Assembly: GCA_963825555.1 (NCBI GenBank)
Contig: CAWGTZ010000019.1
Coordinates: forward strand, 47,221 to 111,220
Direction of reading: 5' to 3'
From: JAGVSR01 sp963825555
Lineage (GTDB): Bacteria > Pseudomonadota > Alphaproteobacteria > Rhizobiales > Hyphomicrobiaceae
Length of the DNA: 64,000 bases
The first letter of the stretch is position 1. Every line of letters begins with the position of its first letter. The position numbers and the translations under genes were made by a program. Below, one piece after another: positions 41,290-49,804 of the stretch. The notes below the pieces were generated by a model. That model saw only the letters and a program-made list of their open reading frames with translations, did no database searches and was not told the DNA's origin.

Positions 41290-43113
41290 CGTTCGACCCG
41301 GCATCCGAGACGTCCCGCTGGGAAGACGCCTGCCTTGGGGCGGCGGTGCTCGCCGTCGCGCCTAATGCACTCGGCGGCGTCATGATCCGCGCGCGGTCTG
41401 GTCCGGTACGGGATACATGGCTTGCCCTCTTGAAATCGCTTCTGCCTGACCAGAGCCCGATCCGCCGCGTTCCTTTGAATGTGGGCGACGACCGCCTGAT
41501 CGGCGGACTCGATCTGCCCGCCACGCTCGCACAGGGGCGGCCCGTCGCCGAGCGCGGTCTACTTGCCGAGGCGGATGGCGGCGTCCTCATCGTGCCGAGT
41601 GCAGAACGCCTGGACGGTGGACGCACGGCCCGCATCGTGCGCACGCTCGATCACGGCCGTGTCGAGATGGAGCGGGACGGGCTCTCCACACGGCTGCCCG
41701 CACGGTTCGGCGTCGTGGCACTCGATGAAGGCGTCGAGCCCGACGAGTGCCCGCCGACCGCCCTTCGCGACCGGCTGGCCATCTGGCTGTCACTCGACGG
41801 TGTCAGCGTGCGCGAGACTGAAATTCCAGCGGATCTCGCAGCCAAGGTGTCCGCGGCCCGCGAACGGTTCGCCCAAACGAGCGCCGCTCCCGAACTTGCC
41901 GAGACCTTCTGTCAGGCCGGAGATGCTCTCGGCATCGTCTCGATCCGTGCGCCGATCCTGGCGCTCGCCGTTGCCCGCATTGCAGCGGCCCTCGACGGCA
42001 GGCGCGAAGCGACCGTCGCAGATGCCGAGACGGCTGCGCGTCTTGTTCTTGGCCCGCGCGCGACGCGCCTGCCAATGCAGGAGCCCGAGAATGCGCAGGG
42101 CCAGGAGCCTGAGCCGCAGCCCCATGATGCGCCCGAGACGACCGATCCTTCCGGCGAAGACACCCAGCCGCAACCCGCATTGTCGCCCGAGGATATGGAA
42201 CTTGTGCTCGCCGCCGCGCAGGCCGCGATCCCGACGGCCATTCTCGCATCGCTGGCCGCACAGGCCGCGAGCGGCCGCGCCCCGCCCTCGACGGGCAAGG
42301 CCGGCGCCAGTCGAGGCATCGAAGCTGCGCGGACGTCCGGCTGGTGTGCGCCGGGGAGAGCCGCGCAACGGACATGTGCTGAGCCTCATCGAGACGCTCA
42401 GGGCCGCCGCGCCGATGCAGCCCATCCGCCGCCGTTTGCGCGGTGCCCCCGTAGCGCCGTCGGGCGAGCGCCAGCGCATCGAGGTCCGCGCCGACGATTT
42501 CCGCATCTCGCGCTTCAAGCAGAAGACGAATTCCACCACCATCTTCGTGGTCGATGCCTCTGGATCGAGCGCGCTGCACCGGCTCGCGGAAGCCAAGGGC
42601 GCCGTCGAAACCATCCTTTCGGAATGCTACGTGCGTCGCGACAGCGTCGCGCTCATCGCGTTCCGTGGCACGACGGCGGAAACCCTGTTGCCGCCGACGC
42701 GGTCGCTGACACGCGCCCAGCGGTGCCTTGCCGCCCTCCCTGGCGGCGGAGGCACGCCGCTCGCAACCGCAATCGATACTGCGACGGCGCTCGCGGCAGC
42801 CCAGAAGCAGAAGGGCATCAGCCCCACGGTGGTGCTGCTGACGGATGGCAAGGCAAACATCGATCGCGAAGGCAAGCCTGGACGCAAGGCCGCGATGACC
42901 GACGCCCTGGCCGTAGCCGAGACCATGCGCAGCCTCGGTATTACCGCCCTGCTGATCGACACCTCCCCCCGCCGCAATGCGGAAGCCGAGGAACTGGCAA
43001 CCGGGTTGGGAGCGCGCTACCTCCCGTTGCCGCATGCGGATTCCGCCAAGCTCTCGCAGGCCGTCTTTGCCTCCCGCGCCGGACCGGACGACCGAAAGGG
43101 ATCGCGCGGCTGA
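41286..43113 (+). pseudogene. bchD: Magnesium chelatase subunit D, interrupted by a one-base frameshift
   Basis: The N-terminal AAA+-like half (41286 to about 42320) is in one frame and the C-terminal von Willebrand A half (about 42320 to 43113) in the frame one base later. The Ala/Pro/Glu-rich linker ends in TGKAGASRG. The BchD core then resumes with KLRGRPAGVRRGEPRNG, followed by IFVVDASGSSA (MIDAS-type) and VVLLTDGKANI. One extra base within about 42300-42330 explains the break; removing it gives about 608 residues, a normal BchD length. All other features are intact and bchD is essential for Mg chelation, so a sequencing or assembly error is the most likely cause, with a recent mutation the alternative. 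Confidence 0.85.
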
Positions 43114-43145
43114 TCCGTCAGCGGCAGACGGGAAGGCCTCGGATC

Positions 43146-44033
43146 ATGCCGGAATCCCTCGACTTCGAACGCCATTCTCTCGATTGGCCCCATCGCGCGG
43201 CGAGCCGGCTCGTCGAGGCGGGAGGCTCGCGCTGGCACGTGCAAATTACGGGCAGCGGGCCGCCCCTGTTGCTCCTCCACGGGACGGGCGCATCCACCCA
43301 CTCCTGGGCCGGGCTACTGCCACACCTTGCGCAGCACTACACGGTGATCGCACCCGATCTGCCGGGACAGGGCTTCACCATCACGCCCGATCGCCGGAAC
43401 CTTTCCATCACCGGCATGTCGCAGGGAGTGAGGACACTTCTTGACGCCCTGGGCGTAGAGCCAGAGATCGGGGTCGGCCATTCTGCAGGGGCCGCGATTC
43501 TCGCCCGCATGACCATCGATGGACTCCTCGCGCCACGTGCGATTGTCAGCTTGAACGGCGCGTTCGTACCTTTCGGCGGACCAGTCACGCGTCTCTTCTC
43601 GCCGCTGGCCAAACTTCTGGCGCTGAACCCGCTCGTGCCGCAGCTCTTCGCCTGGAGCGCTGGCGAACGCGCCTCGGTGGAGCGCCTGCTGGCCAGCACG
43701 GGATCGAAGATCCCCGAGGAAAGCCTCGCCATTTACCAGCGGCTGTTCGGCTCACCGCCCCATGTTGCGGGCACACTTGCCATGATGGCCTCCTGGGATC
43801 TGGAAACGCTCCTCAAGGATCTGCCGCGCCTCGACAAGCCCCTCCTCCTGGTGGCCGGGGAGAACGACCTGACCGTCTCGCCCGACGACGCGTCCCTCAT
43901 CGCACGCATCGTCCCGGCGGGCCGCGTGCAGCGGGTGCCGGGCCTTGGGCACCTCGCCCACGAGGAGGCCCCCGACCGGGTTGCGCAGATCGTTCGCGAT
44001 TTCGCTGCAGCGCAAGGTGAACCGGCGCCCTGA
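43146..44033 (+). CDS. bchO: BchO, alpha/beta hydrolase-type magnesium chelatase accessory protein
   Basis: The 295-residue protein has the alpha/beta hydrolase fold: the oxyanion stretch LLLHGTGASTHSW near residue 40, nucleophile elbow GHSAGAAI near 105, and catalytic His in PGLGHLAHEEAP near 270. BchO sits beside bchID in many purple bacteria, and its hydrolase activity has no established substrate. ATG 43146 lies 32 nt after the bchD stop. Because of the bchD frameshift the upstream bchD frame runs without a stop into this gene. Confidence 0.9.
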   Translation: MPESLDFERHSLDWPHRAASRLVEAGGSRWHVQITGSGPPLLLLHGTGASTHSWAGLLPHLAQHYTVIAPDLPGQGFTITPDRRNLSITGMSQGVRTLLDALGVEPEIGVGHSAGAAILARMTIDGLLAPRAIVSLNGAFVPFGGPVTRLFSPLAKLLALNPLVPQLFAWSAGERASVERLLASTGSKIPEESLAIYQRLFGSPPHVAGTLAMMASWDLETLLKDLPRLDKPLLLVAGENDLTVSPDDASLIARIVPAGRVQRVPGLGHLAHEEAPDRVAQIVRDFAAAQGEPAP

Positions 44034-44101
44034 CAAGTCCCGTTCAGGCCGCCTCCAGCCCGTCCTGTCGCTTTTCCGGGCGCCTCCCGAAGTTCCGGCT
44101 T

Positions 44102-44145
44102 GCGCGTTTCAACTTTACACTCTTAAATGTCATCTTATGTTGACA
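44102..44145. promoter_or_regulatory. PpsR/CrtJ-type operators at the crtI start
   Basis: TGTCATCTTATGTTGACA (44128-44145) is a perfect TGT-N12-ACA site, and the chosen crtI ATG (44137) lies within it. A weaker site, GCGCGTTTCAACTTTACA (44102-44119), lies exactly 8 bp upstream and keeps the right half. Repression of crtI-crtB-dxs by PpsR is inferred. Confidence 0.7.
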
Positions 44146-45669
44146 CATGTCTCCCGCCTCAGCGCCAACTACCCCGTTCCGGAGCACCGCCCGCACGCCG
44201 TCGTCATCGGAAGCGGATTTGGCGGACTGGCGGCGGCGGTCCGTCTCGGCGCGCGCGGCTACCGCGTCACGGTTCTGGAAAAGCTCGATGCCCCCGGCGG
44301 CCGCGCCTACGTCTTCCGGCAGGACGGGTTCACCTTCGATGCCGGACCGACCATCATCACGGCGCCCTTCCTTCTGGAGGAACTCTGGAGCCTTTGCGGC
44401 CGCAAGCTATCCGACGATATCGACCTGCGCGCCCTCTCTCCATTCTACACGCTGCGCTTTCACGACGGCGAGACAATCACGTGCTGCGATAATCCTGAAG
44501 CCATGCGGCGCGAAGTGGCCCGCATTTCTCCCGGTGACGTCGAAGGCTACGAACGCTTCATGGCGCAAGCCAAGGAGATCTATCGCGTCGGCTTCGAGCA
44601 GCTGGGCGACGTGCCGTTCGATAGCTGGACAGACATGGCAAAGCTCTTGCCCCAGCTCTTCAAGCTGGAAAGCTACCGCTCGATCTACGGCCTCGCCTCC
44701 AAGCACGTGCGCGACCCGCGCTTGCGGCTCTTCCTCAGCTTCCATCCTCTGTTCGTGGGCGGCAATCCGTTCAACGTCACCTCGATCTATGGCCTCATAA
44801 GTTTCCTGGAGCAGCGTTTCGGCGTTCATTTCGCGATGGGCGGCACGGGCAAACTCGTCGAAGGCCTCGTCAAGCTGATCCGGAGCCAGGGCGGCGTTGT
44901 GCGGTGTGGCGCGGAGGTCGCTGAAATCACCCTCGATGGCCGCCGTGCAACAGGCGTACGACTGGCGGACGGCGAGGTGTTCGAAGCCGACGTCGTGGTC
45001 TCCAACGCGGACGTCGCCTGGACCTACCGCTATCTCCTGCCTCAGAAGGCACGGCGCTGCTGGACCGACAAGCGCATCGACAAAGCTCGCTACTCCATGA
45101 GCCTCTTCGTCTGGTACTTCGGCACGAACCGGCAATATCCGGATGTTCCGCATCACACGATCCTGCTCGGACCGCGCTACCGCGAACTCCTCGACGATAT
45201 CTTCGAGAACAAGCGTCTGGCGCAGGATTTCAGCCTCTACCTCCACAGGCCGACCGCGACTGATCCGTCGCTCGCTCCGGCGGGCTCGGATGCCTTTTAC
45301 GTTCTCTCGCCCGTTCCGCATCTGGAAGGCGATACCGACTGGCAGACCGAAGCCGAACCCTACCGACAGCGCATCGCGGCTTATCTTTCCTCTACTGTAC
45401 TTCCAGGCTTCGAGAACCACATCGCGACCTCGCGCCTGATGACGCCGCTGGATTTCCGCGACCGCCTGATGTCCTACAAGGGCGCCGCGTTCAGTTTCGA
45501 ACCCGTTCTCACGCAAAGTGCGTGGTTCCGTCCCCACAATCGCAGTGAAGATATCGAAGGTCTCTTTCTCGTGGGAGCCGGAACGCATCCGGGCGCCGGC
45601 GTCCCCGGCGTTCTCTCTTCAGCTCGTGTCCTCGACAGGATCGTACCCGATGCCTCAGTCTTCGCCTGA
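44137..45669 (+). CDS. crtI: Phytoene desaturase
   Basis: The 510-residue FAD-dependent enzyme desaturates phytoene stepwise, to lycopene in the spirilloxanthin series. The dinucleotide loop GSGFGGLAAAVRLGARG starts at residue 25, GGRAYVFRQDGFTFDAGPT follows near 50, and the C-terminal FLVGAGTHPGAGVPGVLSSARV is the carotenoid desaturase signature. The start is uncertain because ATG 44137 sits inside a PpsR operator, but no other start codon lies between it and the conserved region. Its end overlaps crtB by 20 nt. Confidence 0.95.
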   Translation: MLTHVSRLSANYPVPEHRPHAVVIGSGFGGLAAAVRLGARGYRVTVLEKLDAPGGRAYVFRQDGFTFDAGPTIITAPFLLEELWSLCGRKLSDDIDLRALSPFYTLRFHDGETITCCDNPEAMRREVARISPGDVEGYERFMAQAKEIYRVGFEQLGDVPFDSWTDMAKLLPQLFKLESYRSIYGLASKHVRDPRLRLFLSFHPLFVGGNPFNVTSIYGLISFLEQRFGVHFAMGGTGKLVEGLVKLIRSQGGVVRCGAEVAEITLDGRRATGVRLADGEVFEADVVVSNADVAWTYRYLLPQKARRCWTDKRIDKARYSMSLFVWYFGTNRQYPDVPHHTILLGPRYRELLDDIFENKRLAQDFSLYLHRPTATDPSLAPAGSDAFYVLSPVPHLEGDTDWQTEAEPYRQRIAAYLSSTVLPGFENHIATSRLMTPLDFRDRLMSYKGAAFSFEPVLTQSAWFRPHNRSEDIEGLFLVGAGTHPGAGVPGVLSSARVLDRIVPDASVFA

Positions 45670-46768
45670 CCGTCACCCCCGGTTCATCACCGACCTGGAA
45701 GCCTGTCGCACGACGCTGGAGAACGGCTCACGCACGTTCCTTGCCGCCTCCCGGCTGCTGCCTCGCCGCGTCCGCGATCCCGCCATCGCGCTCTATGCCT
45801 TCTGCCGCGAAGCCGATGACGCCATCGACATCGGCGGCGCAACGCCCGAAACATTGGCGATCCTCAATCACCGGCTGGAAGCCATCTATCGTAGCGCGCC
45901 ACTGCCCAACCCGGCCGACCGGGCCTTTTGCGATGTCGTGCACCGCTTCGAAATTCCCCGCACTCTGCCCGACGCCCTGATCGAGGGCTTCGCATGGGAC
46001 GCCGGCGAGCGCCGCTATGAAACCTTCGCGGGCGTTCTGGCCTATTCGACCCGGGTCGCAGGAAGTGTGGGCGCCATGATGGCTCTCCTGATGGGGGCAC
46101 GAAGTGCCACACAACTGGCGCGTGCCTGCGATCTCGGCATCGCCATGCAGCTTTCGAATATCGCACGCGATGTCGGCGAGGATGCCCGCGCAGGCCGCAT
46201 CTATCTGCCGCTCACCTGGATGCGCGAGGCCGGCATCGACCCGGTTCGATTCCTCGCAGATCCCAAACCTTCGTCGCAGATCGCAGGCGTCGTCGAACGT
46301 CTGCTCGAAGGGGCTGACAGTCTCTATCGCCGGGCCGAACGCGGCATTGCCGTGCTGCCCATGGACTGCCGTGCCGGCATCTTCGCCGCTTCCTATCTCT
46401 ATGGCGAAATCGGCAACGAAGTTCGCCGCAACAACTACGATTCCGTCACCAAACGTGCGGTCGTTCCCGCAAAGCGCAAGCTGGAACTCGTCGCCCGCGC
46501 CGCCGTGGCCGCGTCGCGTTCCCTTGCGCAGAGCCCCATCGCCATTCCCGAGCGCGTTCCGGAAGCCGCCTATCTGGTCGATGCCGTCCGTCCGCTACCC
46601 GCAATTACAGAGCCCGCGCCGCCGGCCTGGTGGAACCTGCCGGCGCGCACCGCGCGCATCATAGACATCTTCGAGCGACTGGAGAGAAACGAGCGCGAAG
46701 CGCGTCGCCTCCGAAGCGACATCGCGCTCGCTCAAGCCACGACACACGCATCGACTGCGCAAGTTTAG
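45650..46768 (+). CDS. crtB: Phytoene synthase
   Basis: The 372-residue enzyme condenses two geranylgeranyl diphosphates. The two Asp-rich motifs are FCREADDAIDIG near residue 60 and NIARDVGEDARAGRIYLP near 175. TFAGVLAYSTRVAGSVGAMM near 125 is typical of the squalene/phytoene synthase family. The start lies inside the crtI end and dxs follows 16 bp later, so crtI-crtB-dxs is one transcription unit. The C-terminal 50 residues go beyond the conserved core. Confidence 0.95.
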   Translation: MPQSSPDRHPRFITDLEACRTTLENGSRTFLAASRLLPRRVRDPAIALYAFCREADDAIDIGGATPETLAILNHRLEAIYRSAPLPNPADRAFCDVVHRFEIPRTLPDALIEGFAWDAGERRYETFAGVLAYSTRVAGSVGAMMALLMGARSATQLARACDLGIAMQLSNIARDVGEDARAGRIYLPLTWMREAGIDPVRFLADPKPSSQIAGVVERLLEGADSLYRRAERGIAVLPMDCRAGIFAASYLYGEIGNEVRRNNYDSVTKRAVVPAKRKLELVARAAVAASRSLAQSPIAIPERVPEAAYLVDAVRPLPAITEPAPPAWWNLPARTARIIDIFERLERNEREARRLRSDIALAQATTHASTAQV

Positions 46769-46784
46769 AACGGGAGTACCGGCA

Positions 46785-48722
46785 ATGAATGCACACATCG
46801 GTCAGCCCACGATCACACCCAAGCCTCTACTCGATCGCGTGCAAACGCCAGCTGACCTGCGCGCACTGCCTGAGAGCGACATGCGGCAGCTGGCCGACGA
46901 GCTCCGTCAGGAAACGATCGAGGCCGTCTCCGTCACAGGAGGACATCTGGGTGCCGGACTGGGTGTCGTCGAATTGACCCTCGCGATCCACCGCGTGTTC
47001 GACACACCCCGCGACCGGCTCATTTTCGATGTCGGTCACCAGTGCTACCCGCACAAGATCCTGACCGGCCGCCGCGACCGCATCCGCACATTGCGTCAGA
47101 GCGGAGGCCTGTCGGGCTTCACGAAGCGGGCCGAAAGCGAATACGATCCGTTCGGCGCGGCGCACTCCTCCACGTCGATCTCAGCCGGACTCGGCATGGC
47201 GGTGGCACGAGATCTCAAAGGCGAGAACAACAACGTCATCTGCGTGATCGGTGACGGCGCAATGAGCGCGGGCATGGCCTATGAGGCCATGAACAACGCC
47301 GGCGCCCGCGACGAGCGCCTCGTTGTCATCCTCAACGACAACGATATGTCGATTGCACCGCCGACCGGCGCCCTGTCGAAGTATCTGACCCGCGCCACTT
47401 CCAGCGGCACCTACCTGCATCTGCGCGACCTCGCCAAGCAGCTGGCCAAGCGCCTGCCCAAGAAATGGGAACGGCGTGCGGCGCGCGTTGAAGAGATGTC
47501 GCGAACCATGATGTCCGGCGGCATCTGGTTCGAAGAGCTGGGTTTCTATTACGTCGGGCCCATAGACGGTCACGATCTGGACCAGCTGCTCCCCGTTCTC
47601 AAGAACGTGCGAGACACCGATCAGGCCCCGGTCCTCGTCCACGTGATCACCCAGAAGGGCAAGGGATACGGACCGGCCGAAGCCTCGCCCGACAAGTACC
47701 ATGGCGTTGCCAAGTTCGACGTCGTCACCGGCGCACAGGTCAAACCCAAGCCTTCGGCCCCAAGCTACACGCGAGTCTTCGCCGACAGCCTCGTTGCGGA
47801 AGCCAAGAAGGATGACCGCATCGTGGCGATCACGGCGGCCATGCCCGAGGGCACGGGCCTTGATGTCTTCGGACGCGCCTTCCCAAACCGCATGTTCGAC
47901 GTCGGCATCGCCGAACAGCATGCGGTCACCTTCGCCGCCGGATTGGCCGCCGAGGGACTGAAACCCTTCGCCGCGATCTACTCCACCTTCCTGCAACGCG
48001 GCTACGATCAGGTCGTACACGACGTCGCCATCCAGAAGCTGCCGGTCCGCTTCGCCATCGATCGCGCAGGTCTCGTCGGCGCAGACGGTCCGACCCATGC
48101 CGGCTCGTTCGATCTCGCCTACCTCGGCTGCCTGCCCGGCTTCGTCGTGATGGCTGCCGCAGATGAAGCCGAACTCGTGCACATGGTCGCCACCGCCGCA
48201 GCGATCGACGACCGGCCCTCGGCCGTGCGCTACCCGCGCGGCGAAGGCGTCGGCATCGCACTGCCGGCAGAAGGCGTGCCTCTGGCCATCGGCAAGGGAC
48301 GCATCGTGCGCGAGGGTGGTACGATCGCGATCCTCTCGCTCGGTACGCGCTTGGCAGAAGCTATCAAGGCCGCCGATCAGCTCAGTGCACAGGGGCTTTC
48401 GACAACAGTGGCCGACGCGCGCTTCATGAAACCGCTCGATGAGGATCTCATCCGCGATCTCGCCCGCAATCACGAAGTTCTGGTGACGATCGAAGAAGGC
48501 AGCGTCGGCGGATTCGGCAGCCACGTGCTGGAATTCCTGTCCCGCAACGGCCTGCTCGACGCGGGCCTCAAGGTGCGGACCATGACGCTGCCCGATACGT
48601 TCATCGACCAGGACAAGCCCGAGGTCATGTATGCGGTGGCAGGGCTGGACGCCGAGGGCATCGTCGGCACGGTGTTCAATGCCCTGGGCCGGACCGCGCT
48701 ACCGGGTGCACTGCGCGCATAG
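46785..48722 (+). CDS. dxs: 1-deoxy-D-xylulose-5-phosphate synthase
   Basis: The 645-residue thiamine diphosphate enzyme starts the MEP isoprenoid pathway from pyruvate and glyceraldehyde 3-phosphate. Landmarks are GHLGAGLGVVELTLAIH near residue 48, FDVGHQCYPHKILTGR near 82, the ThDP motif GDGAMSAGMAYEAMNNAG near 156, and DRAGLVGADGPTHAGSFDLAYL near 425. Its place directly after crtIB ties precursor supply to carotenoid and phytyl demand. A GGGAG ribosome site precedes ATG 46785. Confidence 0.97.
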   Translation: MNAHIGQPTITPKPLLDRVQTPADLRALPESDMRQLADELRQETIEAVSVTGGHLGAGLGVVELTLAIHRVFDTPRDRLIFDVGHQCYPHKILTGRRDRIRTLRQSGGLSGFTKRAESEYDPFGAAHSSTSISAGLGMAVARDLKGENNNVICVIGDGAMSAGMAYEAMNNAGARDERLVVILNDNDMSIAPPTGALSKYLTRATSSGTYLHLRDLAKQLAKRLPKKWERRAARVEEMSRTMMSGGIWFEELGFYYVGPIDGHDLDQLLPVLKNVRDTDQAPVLVHVITQKGKGYGPAEASPDKYHGVAKFDVVTGAQVKPKPSAPSYTRVFADSLVAEAKKDDRIVAITAAMPEGTGLDVFGRAFPNRMFDVGIAEQHAVTFAAGLAAEGLKPFAAIYSTFLQRGYDQVVHDVAIQKLPVRFAIDRAGLVGADGPTHAGSFDLAYLGCLPGFVVMAAADEAELVHMVATAAAIDDRPSAVRYPRGEGVGIALPAEGVPLAIGKGRIVREGGTIAILSLGTRLAEAIKAADQLSAQGLSTTVADARFMKPLDEDLIRDLARNHEVLVTIEEGSVGGFGSHVLEFLSRNGLLDAGLKVRTMTLPDTFIDQDKPEVMYAVAGLDAEGIVGTVFNALGRTALPGALRA

Positions 48723-48724
48723 CT

Positions 48725-48744
48725 CGGGCGCATCCGCCCGCTTT
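48725..48744. terminator. Possible terminator between dxs and crtC
   Basis: CGGGCG pairs with CGCCCG around a 4-nt loop (48725-48740), followed by CTTTC on the plus strand. It sits 3 nt after the dxs stop, between converging genes. The T-run is short, so activity is uncertain. Confidence 0.45.
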
Positions 48745-48844
48745 CGGCCAGAGGACGGCATCGGGAACGGGCCTGACTTGCGGTGACTGCTCTGGCGTGG
48801 GTGGCCCGGAATGAGCGACACGACCGGGCTGCTGTATCCGCGGA

Positions 48845-49804
48845 TCAGCGCGAGGCGCGGCGCGGCATGCGAAATGGCAGCATGAACTGGACGACGGGTT
48901 GAACGAAGCGGTCGAGCGACAGGCTCTCGTGCATCGCGGTCACCGGCCTGCCACCGACGCGGGAGGCAACGAGCGAGCGCGCATAGAACGGCGTGTCCTC
49001 GAGCGTTTTTACGACACGCCCGGCCTCGCCGGCATCGGACCTCGTACCCCGCGCAATCCGCCAGATAGCTGTCGAAGGCAGCCGGCAATCGGGCGGCGGC
49101 GCAATGTGCTCGATGGAGCCGTCAGGGGCGATATGCAGCGCCAGTCCTTCGTCCCGGCCATTCCGCAGCGAGACGTCGTAGAAGATCGTCGCGCCACTGC
49201 GGTCGCTGGCCCGTGACCAGTCCCAGCGCCGGAAACTGTTCTCCAGTGGAACCATCCCGCTGTTCCAATCGAAATAGCCGTTGCCGGTCCACTTGAGCCC
49301 GTTATCGAATGCGACTTCGACTCGCGAAACGGGCGCGATCGGCCGCCAGTGATGCTCGCCGGTTCCATCGATTGCGAAGGATTGCCGATTGACGCCCGCG
49401 GGAAGTATCCGCACGCGGCCTTTGAGGCGCGAGGGAAAAGGCACGGTCATCTCATCGATATCGATGGTGAGCCCGGAGCCGTCCCATGTCAAAGCGCTCG
49501 GACCGATGGCCAGCGTCGTATCGGTGCGATGGAGTTCCTTGCGGCCGCGCTCGGTCATGGTCCAGCGGTGCCCGCCGGCCCCGTAGAGCGCTACGTTGAT
49601 GGCGATGTGATTGCGCGGATCGGGTTCGGGCTTGCGGCGCGCGAACTTGTAGTACGGGGAGAACACGCTGCCGATGAACGTGATGATCGACAGGCCGTGA
49701 CGTTCGTCGTCGCTCAGCGCATCAACGTACCACCAGGCATAGCCGCCCGGTGCTACGTCCTGACTGAATTGAGGTCCACCGCCAGCTGGGCTGCCGCCAA
49801 CCAT
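48845..49804 (-). CDS. crtC: Hydroxyneurosporene/carotenoid 1,2-hydratase
   Basis: The 319-residue enzyme adds water across the terminal double bond of lycopene or neurosporene. The family stretch APGGYAWWYVDALSDDERHGL begins near residue 18 and GSVFSPYYKFARR follows near 45. TWDGSGLTIDIDEMTVPFP near 110 and GYFDWNSGMVPLENSFRRWDWSRA near 175 are also characteristic. I chose ATG 49804 because conservation begins close behind it; this overlaps the crtD end by 52 nt, so the start may be a little downstream. It is cotranscribed with crtD. Confidence 0.92.
   Translation of the reverse strand: MVGGSPAGGGPQFSQDVAPGGYAWWYVDALSDDERHGLSIITFIGSVFSPYYKFARRKPEPDPRNHIAINVALYGAGGHRWTMTERGRKELHRTDTTLAIGPSALTWDGSGLTIDIDEMTVPFPSRLKGRVRILPAGVNRQSFAIDGTGEHHWRPIAPVSRVEVAFDNGLKWTGNGYFDWNSGMVPLENSFRRWDWSRASDRSGATIFYDVSLRNGRDEGLALHIAPDGSIEHIAPPPDCRLPSTAIWRIARGTRSDAGEAGRVVKTLEDTPFYARSLVASRVGGRPVTAMHESLSLDRFVQPVVQFMLPFRMPRRASR

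Noticed and set aside
47181..48524. 447-codon open frame opposite dxs
   Set aside because: Antisense shadow of an intact dxs with clear ThDP motifs.
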